Assembly: GCA_029298735.1 (NCBI GenBank)
Contig: JANSLP010000229.1
Coordinates: 1 to 54,372 of the forward strand
Length of the DNA: 54,372 bases
Origin: Ophiostoma sp. CBS 140.51
Lineage: Eukaryota > Ascomycota > Sordariomycetes > Ophiostomatales > Ophiostomataceae
Reading direction: 5' to 3'
Positions 37,131 to 45,734 of the stretch are shown one piece after another. Under the pieces are notes generated by a model, which worked only from the letters and a program-made list of their open reading frames with translations, ran no database searches and had not been told where the DNA came from. Within the stretch, counting starts at the first letter, position 1. Each line of letters opens with the position of its first letter. Position numbers and translations under genes: made by a program.

Positions 37131-38729
37131 TCATGCGTATGTAGTTTTGAGACTCACCTCTATTTCGAGTGCTTCCAAAGCGGCGCTGAGGATCCGTGAC
37201 TCAATGTCTCGCAGGAGTGCGGCCTGCTTGACAACGGCACCGCGCGTGCCGTCATCATGATTCGAGGTATCATCCGCGTCGTCTGCGCCGTCCGCCATGT
37301 CGGTGTCGTCGTGTGGCTGTCCATCTTTCGGCTTGTCTTCCACGTCGTTCCCGTCCTCGTTGTCGCTCTCGTCATCCTCTTCAGCACCAACGGCCTGCAT
37401 CCGCTCCAGCTGGGACTCGATGACCTCCTGCAGAACCGTGACGACGCGCAGCCGGAAGATGGGTGCCAGCTCGTGCTTGCTTGCAAACGATTCGAAGTCG
37501 CGTGCCATGTCTGTAATGTCCTCATCCTGCCAGAACATGCGCAGCTGTGTCGAACCATCTGTTTCCTGGCGTAGGCGGAAGTCGATGCCGTCTTCCTCAT
37601 TGACACACATCAGGTACACAAACGGGCACGTCCAGAGGACCCGTCCCAGTGCCTTTCTATTTGCTTCAGCCTCGTTGTCGTCTTCACTGTCATCTTCGTC
37701 GTCCACATTCAGGCGTTCAATCTCCAACCGTGGTCCCGGCGCACCAAAGACATGGAGCTTCGCCTTGGCGAGTGGGTCGTCGGGGAATGGCCGGAACGGA
37801 AGCACAAGGCTGTGCCGTGTTGACTGCGGGTCGATGAACCCGTAACTGAAGAGCATCTCGGATGCGGGCTTCATGCCACTGCTGTTGTCACCAGCACCAA
37901 GCGCTTCGTCGTGCTTGCTACCACTGTAGCTGATGGTGATCTCTTCAGACGCAGCAACGGTCTGCTCAGGCCGCACCAGAAGCACCACACCGATATCGTC
38001 CCCGGTGACCGGCACTGTCGGGGCTTCCTCGTAGTAGGCATTTGGCTTGTCGCTGTGGTTGACCATGTCGATGCAAGGCACCATGGACGGACCATACCGT
38101 GGCAGATCCAGACAGCGTGAGCGGTACCACGCATCGACAAGGAACCAATGCCGAAGCTCAGGCCCAGATGCACGCTCCCAGAACGCGGCCTGCCAGAACG
38201 GAATGTCTGAAGACTGCTCACGCAGCTGATCAAACTCGGCCTCCAGGGCAATGAGTTTGGCTCCAACGGCAGACTCGAGTGAAGTGCCCTGTAGGAGTAG
38301 GCGCTCGGTATCCGTCCACAGCGTCGGCAGCGGCACATCGGCCGGCAGGAAACGGACATACTCGGTCCATGGCGTAGGCAAAGATGCAAGATCCTCTCCA
38401 GGCTGTCTCAAGCCCAGCACAAGCTGCACCAGCAGAAAGAGGAGGATATCACCTCGGGTCGTCTCGTGGCCGGCAGCGTCGAGGAGCAATCGGAAGTTGC
38501 GGTCCTGTTTGGCATATTCTTCGACGGCCTCAGCGTGGAGGACGAGGCCATGAGGAACAGAGATCAGCGGCTTACCACGGCCGTCTGTTTGGGAGTTCGA
38601 CTCAGAGTTGGTGGCAACAAGTCCAGAGCCCTTTTCGGCGATGGCGGCGATGCGTGTGTTGTTGAAGGTGACGTCGTTGAGGGTTTGCCAGAGTGGCAAC
38701 GACGCGATGGGAAGCTGGGCATGTGCCAT
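37131..38729 (-). CDS. SET-domain protein-lysine methyltransferase (Rubisco-LSMT/SETD6/Rkm-like)
   Basis: Single-exon model of 532 aa from ATG 38729 (MAHAQLPIASLP); the frame continues upstream only to a TTG. The split SET domain of the Rubisco LSMT/SETD6/Rkm group is indicated by GSGLVA near the start, MVNHSDKPN (Asn224-His225-Ser226) for SAM binding, EEITISYS (Tyr about 268) and MLFSYGFIDP (about 291), followed by a Rubisco-substrate-binding-like helical region. Relatives methylate ribosomal proteins or elongation factors; the substrate here is unknown. The C-terminus has a long Asp/Glu-rich stretch (about 450-505). Near the end, GAG is followed by a perfect GTGAGT donor (37157), so the last nine residues (VSLKTTYA plus stop) may be intron and a small 3' exon may exist. 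Divergent from the GTPase gene. Confidence 0.82.
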   Translation of the reverse strand: MAHAQLPIASLPLWQTLNDVTFNNTRIAAIAEKGSGLVATNSESNSQTDGRGKPLISVPHGLVLHAEAVEEYAKQDRNFRLLLDAAGHETTRGDILLFLLVQLVLGLRQPGEDLASLPTPWTEYVRFLPADVPLPTLWTDTERLLLQGTSLESAVGAKLIALEAEFDQLREQSSDIPFWQAAFWERASGPELRHWFLVDAWYRSRCLDLPRYGPSMVPCIDMVNHSDKPNAYYEEAPTVPVTGDDIGVVLLVRPEQTVAASEEITISYSGSKHDEALGAGDNSSGMKPASEMLFSYGFIDPQSTRHSLVLPFRPFPDDPLAKAKLHVFGAPGPRLEIERLNVDDEDDSEDDNEAEANRKALGRVLWTCPFVYLMCVNEEDGIDFRLRQETDGSTQLRMFWQDEDITDMARDFESFASKHELAPIFRLRVVTVLQEVIESQLERMQAVGAEEDDESDNEDGNDVEDKPKDGQPHDDTDMADGADDADDTSNHDDGTRGAVVKQAALLRDIESRILSAALEALEIEVSLKTTYA

Positions 38730-39478
38730 CGTGTAAGAAGAGAAAAGAAAGGAAGAGGGGAAAGGCAAAAAGGAAAATGAGATTCAGGGGGCAAACAAAA
38801 CAATCATAAAGAACAGGCAAGACCCCGTGGGGTAATTGTGTTCCGGGGCCGGGGAAGGAGCTACCGGCGCAAAAATTGGCAGGGACGACTTGGTTATCTG
38901 CTGTTGTCTCTACCGGGCCGCTGCAATTGAATGCGCCTTCTCTGTATTGCCGTGTAGGATGCGCAGTTCTGGGCAAGGAAGGAGCTGGTTGTGGCTCTTT
39001 CCAGTCTTGAAGTAGATTTTGCGGTTATGCAAGCCGACCTTCACGTGTCCTGGAAGCCCACCAAATGTTGAAATGCCTGACGTCAAAAGCAAGCACTGGA
39101 TTGGGCAGGAGCTCTCGACGCGAGGCCCTACAAAACAGTTGAGGTAGTGCCCCGCCATTTACTACGAGCGTTATCGGGCGCTATCAGGCGCAGAAACATG
39201 TGCTGGCGATAAAGAAGAAAGAGGCTAAACTAAAATTTTACAGCGGGGCAGGCCGCTGCAAAGACCACTAATATGGATTCCAGATCTGGTCAGGTCGATG
39301 GAAGGGCGCATCGAATTCGCCGCAGCAAAAAACTGGCACTTTTATGCGACATGCGACATCCGTGAATCGACGAGGCTGCCTTTTCCAGAGTCTCTCGCTC
39401 CGTGCTCCCTCTCCCACCGACCCAGCAGACTTTGTTAACAATACCTAAACACACAATCGACACATACAACCGCCCACA
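38730..39478. promoter_or_regulatory. Divergent promoter region of the SET gene and the GTPase gene
   Basis: About 750 bp between divergent start codons. No ORF worth calling. The GTPase side is C/A-rich directly before its ATG (CCCACAATG). Confidence 0.5.
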
Positions 39479-41017
39479 ATGCCTCGCGACCCGTTGATTG
39501 GGCTCGTCGGCAAGCCGAGTGCCGGCAAATCCAGCATGCTCAACTCGTTGACGGATGCCACGTCCAAAGTTGGTGAGTGATGCTCTACGATGCAATTTAA
39601 AATTATGTGCTGTATGGCATGTGTATTTACAGACATTTTTTCGACAGGCAACTTCCCGTACGTACTCCTACAGAGACTCCCCGATCGCCCCAACCCCTCC
39701 TCCTACCCATCCTAACCCACATCTCCACAGCTTCACGACGATCGATCCCCAAAGAGCCGTCGGCTACCTCCAGGTCGACTGTGCCTGTGCCCGCTACGGC
39801 GTTTCCGACCGGTGTAAACCCAACTACGGTGCCTGCTCCAACGGTCGCCGGTCTGTGCCCATTGAACTGCTCGACGTCGCCGGTCTTGTTCCTGGCGCTC
39901 ACCAGGGTAAAGGCCTCGGCAACAAATTCCTCGACGACTTGCGCCATGCTGACGCGCTGATCCACGTTGTCGACGCCAGCGGCACGACAGATGCCGAGGG
40001 CAAGAACACACGCGGCTACGACCCGTCGGTCGACATTGCGTGGCTGCGGTCCGAGATTGTGCAGTGGATCAAGGGCAACCTGGTGGAGCGGTGGCCGGCG
40101 ATCCGGCGGCGGCACATTGCGGCGAAGCAGACGGCGGTCGAGACGATGCAGAATCAAATGTCCGGTTACGGCAGTACAGCAAAACTCATGGCGCGGACGC
40201 TGGACCGGCTAGCACTCAAAGAGCCGCTAGAAGCATGGGACGATGAACTGCTGGACCGCGTGGTCAATGCGTTTACAGACGACAAGTTCCCGACGGTGAT
40301 TGCGCTCAACAAGATTGACCACCCGGACGCCGACCGCAACATTGCCAAGATTACCAAGATGATGCAAAACGAGTCGGACCGGATCGTGCTGTGCTCGGCC
40401 GTATCGGAGATCTTCTTGCGCAAGCTGACCAAACAGGGGTACTTGAAATATACAGAAGGCGGCGAGTTTGTGGACACGCGGGAGGACCTGATTGCCGACG
40501 GCGACCCAGAGGGCGGCAACCTCAAGGAGATGGACGAGAAGAACTTGCGGCGCATCAACAACCTGCGGGATATGGTCATCTACCGGTTCGGGTCAACAGG
40601 TGTCGTGCAGGCCCTTTCACGGGCAGCCGATGTGCTGAACCTGATCCCCGTGTTCCCCGTGCGCAGTATCGCTGCTTTAAGCGTGGCACAAGCAAATGCG
40701 GCCGCCGCCGCAGGGTCAGCAGACCCGACAATAAGCGGCCCTCCACCAATATCTGCCGCCGAGGCAGCAAAACCGCTCTTCCGGGACTGTGTCCTAGTCA
40801 AGAAGGGCAGCACCGTGGCGGAGGTGGCGCGCAAGTGCATGGGCGATGCACCAATAGCCTATGTTGAGGGTGCAGCAGGCACGCGCGTGGCTGAAGACGA
40901 CACCGTGGACGTTGGCAAGAACGATGTAAGTGCCGCGCATGACATGAATACATATTGGTCGCAAGTTGGAATGCTAACAAACTTCAGATCTTATGTTTCA
41001 AGGTCGGCCGCATGTAA
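39479..41017 (+). CDS. Obg/OLA1-related GTPase with TGS domain (yeast YGR210C type)
   Basis: Four exons, 39479-39572, 39648-39657, 39731-40925 and 40988-41017, give 442 aa. Without splicing the P-loop and the C-terminus are lost. Exon 2 is a 10-nt micro-exon required for the sequence VGNFPFTTIDPQ. Motifs: G1 GKPSAGKSS (residues 11-19), G2 TTIDP (37-41), G3 DVAGLVPGAHQGKGLGN (from 83), G4 NKID (228-231). The insert DCACARYGVSDRCKPNYGAC is Cys-rich. The C-terminal ~80 residues (DCVLVKKGSTVAEVARK ... ILCFKVGRM) form a TGS domain. The family is conserved from archaea to fungi and thought to act with ribosomes; the precise role is not established. Intron branch sites (CCTAACCC, GCTAACAA) support the model. 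Confidence 0.9.
39648..39657 (+). other. 10-nt micro-exon of the YGR210C-type GTPase gene
   Basis: GCAACTTCCC is flanked by acceptor GACAG and donor GTACGT. It restores G-N-F-P between the P-loop exon and the TTIDP exon, both of which need exactly this phase. Confidence 0.85.
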
Positions 41018-42250
41018 TGAGGATTTTGACACCAGCGAAATACACAACGATACCCACGATGTCCAAAATGAAGGCCGGTCTAGGTCATGTTGAGGAACGT
41101 TTACATGAGCACCCATAGCCACAAGTTGACAGTCGGCTTATGGCTGTTAGCCAACAGACCGAAAAGCAGCTGCTTGAGCCTGGTATGGACGAAGGCCAAG
41201 AGGTGTGGTAAAAGCACAGCGCCTTATTGGCGGCCGTGTCCACCTAGTAGATCGGCATGTCTGGTGGACAAACTACAAAGGCACTGGCCGCGCGGCTGAG
41301 AAGCAGCCGAGTCGCAAATGTACGGCGAGGAATCGACTATGGCCTTGAAGTGCAATATTACGACAGGCTGAGATGTGTGGCGCAAAGTAGATGTGCCAGA
41401 AAGTGGTACACAACCTCAAACGTTGCAACAGGCACATGCCAACATGTCCGACATTTTGACATTGAAACGTCATGTCATTTTACACAAAAACTAGCGCAGA
41501 ATTTATCACGTTTAAAATATGCATAAAATGGAGAGAATTAAAGTTTTGTTTGAAGGAATGGGTATCGAGATTTCATTATCTTGCGTCGCGTTCACTTCCT
41601 GCTTCAGAAGCAGGTGGAGGCCGACAAAAGTATCTAGGGGAATCGATGGGAGAATAAAAACAAGGAATGACTAGGACAAAACCCGATGCTTGTGAAAAAA
41701 AAGCAAAAACTAAACAAATGAAAGAAAAATAGTAAAAATTAAGCGCAAGTCCTGGAAATCGCAGAAAATTGTCGGCAAATTCGAGGAGACCGAAAAGTCT
41801 TGGAATCTTCACGGAAGATGCCGAGCGACCCGGTTTCCGTCGAAATTTGTTCGACAACAATGGGGTGGTTGGGATGGAGACGAGAAAAGCCGAGCGAGGG
41901 TTTCCGGAGATGGCGAGCTTTTGGTGGTCATGCTCTTGGTATTGCTGCTGCCAAGGCGCCAGCCAAGACAGATGCATGCAGCATCAGCTGGAGATTGATG
42001 ATCACAGGCCAGACCGCTTGCATTGCATTCTCCTTACGGGCGGCTCAGGCCTTAGGCTTAGAAGGCGCATTTGAGGGCCTTTTGTTTGTCGTCGTCATCG
42101 GAGGATTCGCGCCAGATCGTGGTCGGAGGTTTTCTGGCGTTCTGCTCTTTTGCGGGTAGAATCCGATTACACCGATCGCAATTGGCACTTCTTTGGATCT
42201 CGTCGTCGTCGTCTTTCCACAACGTCCCCCATTCTACTCCATTTTGGCGC
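41018..42250. other. Convergent 3' intergenic region (GTPase / pmp3)
   Basis: About 1.2 kb with AT-rich parts (41470-41750). Short frames only; none has family character. Confidence 0.5.
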
Positions 42251-42500
42251 CTAATATTTCAAGATGATGTACAGGGCGTGGAGGATGCCGGGAATGTAAC
42301 CTGAGAGTTGTTAGTAGAGTTTCTTTGGAACTGGGAAGCTGTCCAGACAGTAGAAGGGGAGGTGACGAGAACATACCCAGAATGGTCAACAGAATGTTGA
42401 TGAGCAGGTCAGCACCGCAGCCGCGCTCAAGGAAGACACCCAGAGGTGGCAGGATGATGGCAAGGATGATCTTGCAGATGTCGGAGGTAGTGAAAGGCAT
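42251..42500 (-). CDS. PMP3: Pmp3-type plasma-membrane proteolipid (UPF0057)
   Basis: Two exons, 42500-42377 and 42300-42251 (intron 76 nt, donor GTATGT, acceptor CTCAG), give 57 aa, the usual size for the family. The sequence has two hydrophobic helices (ICKIILAIILPPLGVFL and LLINILLTILGYIPGILHAL) joined by ERGCGAD, the hallmark pattern of Pmp3/RCI2 peptides, and ends YIILKY. The unspliced frame loses the conserved second half, so splicing is certain in practice. Family role: a small membrane peptide affecting membrane potential and tolerance of salt and cold stress. Divergent from eL22 across 2.2 kb. Confidence 0.95.
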
Positions 42501-43050
42501 GTTGGCGGTTGTTGATGAGAAAAGATCCCGAGATGTATTTGTTTGTTGAAGTGAGTGTGGGTTAATTGAATCCGTATTACAGAAGAGATGCGAGAGTGAA
42601 TTGGATGAAGAACAAGAAAAAAGAAAGAGGACAGGAGCAAAGGCACGAAAGCGAGGGGAAAGACACTCTTAAGTATCTTTTTTGCGACTGGTGACGAACG
42701 GAACGGCGCCGAGGAGCTTGTCTGAGTACGCAGCACAAGGAACGAGGCGCTAATATGTGGTGGGACTATGGGGAGATGGCGAAGAAAAAGAAGATCAGAA
42801 AACAAGGTCGAGAGGGGGTGTGTGTGCCAGCAGGAGGGAACCAGACACCGGGGGAAGGAGGCCTTCACTGGCGAGAGACGAAAGACCAAAGAGGAAAGAA
42901 CTTGATAACGTACTACGTACGACAGCCGCCGTCGACAGGCAGGAGCGAAGAGCCTGTACCTTGGCGGGCGGGTCGGGTGGTTTCCTTCGAAAGGGCGAAA
43001 GATTGAGGTTGGGCTCTGGTCAGGGAAAGAGGGCGGCACTGCGTCATACA

Positions 43051-43070
43051 ATCCATACAAATCCATACAA
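43051..43070. repeat. Tandem ATCCATACAA, 2 exact copies
   Basis: Perfect 10-bp duplication in the pmp3/eL22 spacer. Confidence 0.95.
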
Positions 43071-43180
43071 ACGAGGCTGTACTAGTGTCATGTCTCATGG
43101 ATCAAAGGTGCATTGGCATTACTCAATGGGCCTGGTCCTGGCCGGGATGCAGAAAGGACCATGAACGTGATTGGAACGCG

Positions 43181-43198
43181 GCTACATTGGCTACATTG
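43181..43198. repeat. Tandem GCTACATTG, 2 exact copies
   Basis: Perfect 9-bp duplication in the pmp3/eL22 spacer. Confidence 0.95.
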
Positions 43199-44346
43199 CA
43201 GATTGGCCACAAAGCTCTTGGCCCTGTGGCCTGCTTTGTACGTGCATCGTTCCTGCCCGGCCACTGCTTTTTGCGTATTCGAGTTTCCTCCCTAAATTGC
43301 ATTGCGTCTTTCCTTTTCTTTGCGTCGATTTCGATCTGGCCAGATGACCCGACATGGACCTAGCCAAGGAAAGAGCAAACGACGACAAAAGAAACGAAAA
43401 TGACAGCAAATACGTGCATTGGGGAAGTCGCGACCCAGGACGGTAGGCACAAAGGCACAACAGCACCGTAGCGTGCCAGCAATTAGCGTAGCTTAGTGAG
43501 AGCTTTCCGAGGAAGGAGCTGACAGAGCTTGCGACCTTTTTCTTTCTCAAATTCTCCTTTCCGTCAGCCAGCTTGCTGCCAAATACAAGACAAACCTGTA
43601 GAATTAAGACACAAACTTACCACAAGCCCGTCCTCGGTGTGACCAGGACGGTGCTGTACCATCGCTACTTCGTCGACGATTTTTTTTTTCTCTGTTTATT
43701 TTGTGTGGTCCAGGTCCAATCGCTGGGTGCAGGAATTACGTCACTGCCGTGGCGCTAACAGGGCCAGCCGAGATCGTTAACACGCTCAAAAGAGAAAAAC
43801 AGGAGAACGGCAGTTTACCCCCCTGCAGCCCTGTTTCGCGCCTTCCCTCCTTTCCGCCCTCCAGTGGGAATCATGACATAACTGATCGAGAACCGATCGG
43901 TCGTTCTTGCCAATGCAAGAATACGTCAGGGGATTGTGGCGCATCGCAACGCAAGCCACCTCATTTTACGAATCTGAAAACATGTACTTTCTCTTCTTCT
44001 ATTTCTTGCGATCTTGCCTGTAGCAACGTTTGATCTTGGCAACGGGAGGCCCTTTTCCAGAAGCACATGGCCTTTATGGTCTGCACGGTGGGATTCAGCG
44101 CCGGCGGAGATCACCGCACGCAATTCGAGGACTGGCAGCGACGATCTTTTGGATGAGGAAATAACAATTGTTGTTGACGATAGCTTTGGGCGCGCCAGAA
44201 ATAGCAACAGAGATGCCTTTCACATCTTGGCTGCCTGTGACAGACGCCATCTGAACGTTGGAAAGCTACGAGGATTGTGGCAGAGTCGAGGTAAAAATAG
44301 GTACAGCGAAGAACAAAGTCTGGAGCCTGGTGAGAATAACTGGGAC

Positions 44347-44372
44347 CTGAAAGTCAGCACTGAAAGTCAGCA
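44347..44372. repeat. Tandem CTGAAAGTCAGCA, 2 exact copies
   Basis: Perfect 13-bp duplication about 350 bp upstream of the eL22 start codon. Confidence 0.95.
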
Positions 44373-44418
44373 GCGTCCGACCCAATAGTGGACTAGCGCA
44401 GATTAGTTAGTTGCATTG

Positions 44419-44462
44419 CACGTGAAGACTCCCACGTGACTCTTACTGAACACAAGCCCTAA
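44419..44462. promoter_or_regulatory. CACGTGA pair plus AGCCCTAA (Cbf1/Tbf1-like sites) upstream of eL22
   Basis: CACGTGA occurs at 44419-44425 and 44433-44439, and AGCCCTAA at 44455-44462, about 250-300 bp before the eL22 ATG. Cbf1 (CACGTG) and Tbf1 (A-R-CCCTAA) are known regulators of ribosomal protein genes in Candida and other ascomycetes; binding here is inferred from the words and their grouping. Confidence 0.5.
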
Positions 44463-44714
44463 CTCTCTTATCGATAACCTGAATTTTCAATCCCCTCTCT
44501 GCGAAAAATGGGGCAATTTCGCGACTGCGACTTTCCTAGTCTTTTTTTTGTTCGACTTTTTTTTTTGTTCCGTCCCGCGATCTTTTCCCACCACTACATC
44601 TACCATCCACCACATCCATCTTCCCTGACAGCACGCAGGATTCGACTTCTTTGCGTCCACCGTCCGCTTTTCTATACACATCCCAAGTTTTATTACTTTT
44701 CCCCAGTCTCTACA

Positions 44715-45323
44715 ATGGCTCCTCAGAACGTAAGTTGCATCTGATCGATCGATGATCGTGAGATTCCGAGATTGCGATGTTTTCCGTCGTGGCACAGAAC
44801 TTCGCCATCTCGTCGTCGAGCACTCATCTACACCTTTCCCTCTTTCCCTTGAAAAACAAAACGAACCGCTTTGCTGTTTTTTGGGCACCCTCTTCCCCCC
44901 TTTTTTTATTGTCTGTCCAAAAAATGCAGTAGGCTAAAGTTTTGTTTTTTCCTCCTCTTGTAGAAGAAGTCCGGCAAGGCCGCCAAGACGACCAAGAAGT
45001 TCGTCATCAACGCCTCGCAGCCCGCCAGCGACAAGATCTTCGACGTCGCCGCCTTCGAGAAGTACCTTACCGACCGCATCAAGGTCGACGGTCGTGTCGG
45101 CAACCTGGGCGAGACCATTGCCATCTCGCAGTCCGGTGACGGCAAGATTGAGATTGTTGCCCACAACGACCTGTCGGGCCGCTACCTCAAGTACCTGACC
45201 AAGAAGTTCCTCAAGAAGATGCAGCTCCGCGACTGGCTGCGCGTCGTCTCGACCTCCAAGGGCGTCTACGAGCTCAAGTTCTTCAACGTTGTCAACGATG
45301 ACGATGCTGAGGACGACGAGTAA
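44715..45323 (+). CDS. RPL22: 60S ribosomal protein eL22
   Basis: Two exons, 44715-44729 (encoding MAPQN only) and 44964-45323, give 124 aa. The 234-nt intron (donor GTAAGT, acceptor CTTGTAG) is the longest in the window. Protein: a Lys-rich start KKSGKAAKTTKKF, the eL22 core FEKYLTDRIKVDGRVGNLG and YLKYLTKKFLKKMQLRDWLRVV, and an acidic tail DDDAEDDE, all characteristic of eL22, with standard length. It is a surface protein of the large ribosomal subunit. The leader is CT-rich, as in other fungal ribosomal protein genes. A nearer AG (44928-44929) inside the intron would place a TAG stop immediately after MAPQN, so acceptor choice decides whether a functional mRNA is made. Confidence 0.95.
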
Positions 45324-45734
45324 GCTGTTTTTTTCTAGGAAAGGACAACAAAATAGACAAAAGGACAAAACTTTGGTGAAGGAGTGCAGTAGTAGCGTGG
45401 GATGGCCGTCGTTGCTGTCTTGCGTGAACCTGTGCTTTCTTCGATCGGGCGGCAGATGAGACTCGGGCATTGCGCTTAAGAAACTCGGCCACAAACATGC
45501 CCGTATCCTCCAAAAAACAAATAGAAAACTACAAAAGCCGGCAAATAATGGAATAAAAGCTGTCATTTGGGCAAACAACCGTTCACAAATATGCATGTGT
45601 GATGAATGCGTGGTGTATGAAGATGTGTTCGGAGAAATCCCATAGATGTAAACGTGAAAGGAGATTTGCTGCAAATGTATATAAAATCAGACCAGCGCCT
45701 ACTACGACACTTTGACACTTCTCTCTCGGTGTGA
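45324..45734. other. Convergent 3' intergenic region (eL22 / gcn2)
   Basis: About 410 bp shared by the two 3' ends. No credible ORF or other element. Confidence 0.5.

Larger units (their letters stand above)
42501..44714. promoter_or_regulatory. Divergent intergenic region of pmp3 and eL22
   Basis: About 2.2 kb. The pmp3 side (42540-42680) is purine-rich on the plus strand (CT-rich in the pmp3 direction); the eL22 side (44540-44714) is CT-rich on the plus strand, so both leaders look normal. It contains three perfect or near-perfect short duplications (43051, 43181, 44347) and the CACGTGA/AGCCCTAA cluster at 44419-44462. A 124-aa open frame at 44014-44388 begins with TTG and is not called. 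Confidence 0.55.

Noticed and set aside
39555..39730. Unspliced N-terminal extension of the GTPase open frame
   Set aside because: It reads through two introns and lacks the P-loop; the spliced four-exon model restores all G motifs.
44014..44388. 124-aa ORF upstream of eL22
   Set aside because: It begins with TTG, spans the tandem duplication at 44347, and resembles no family I know.
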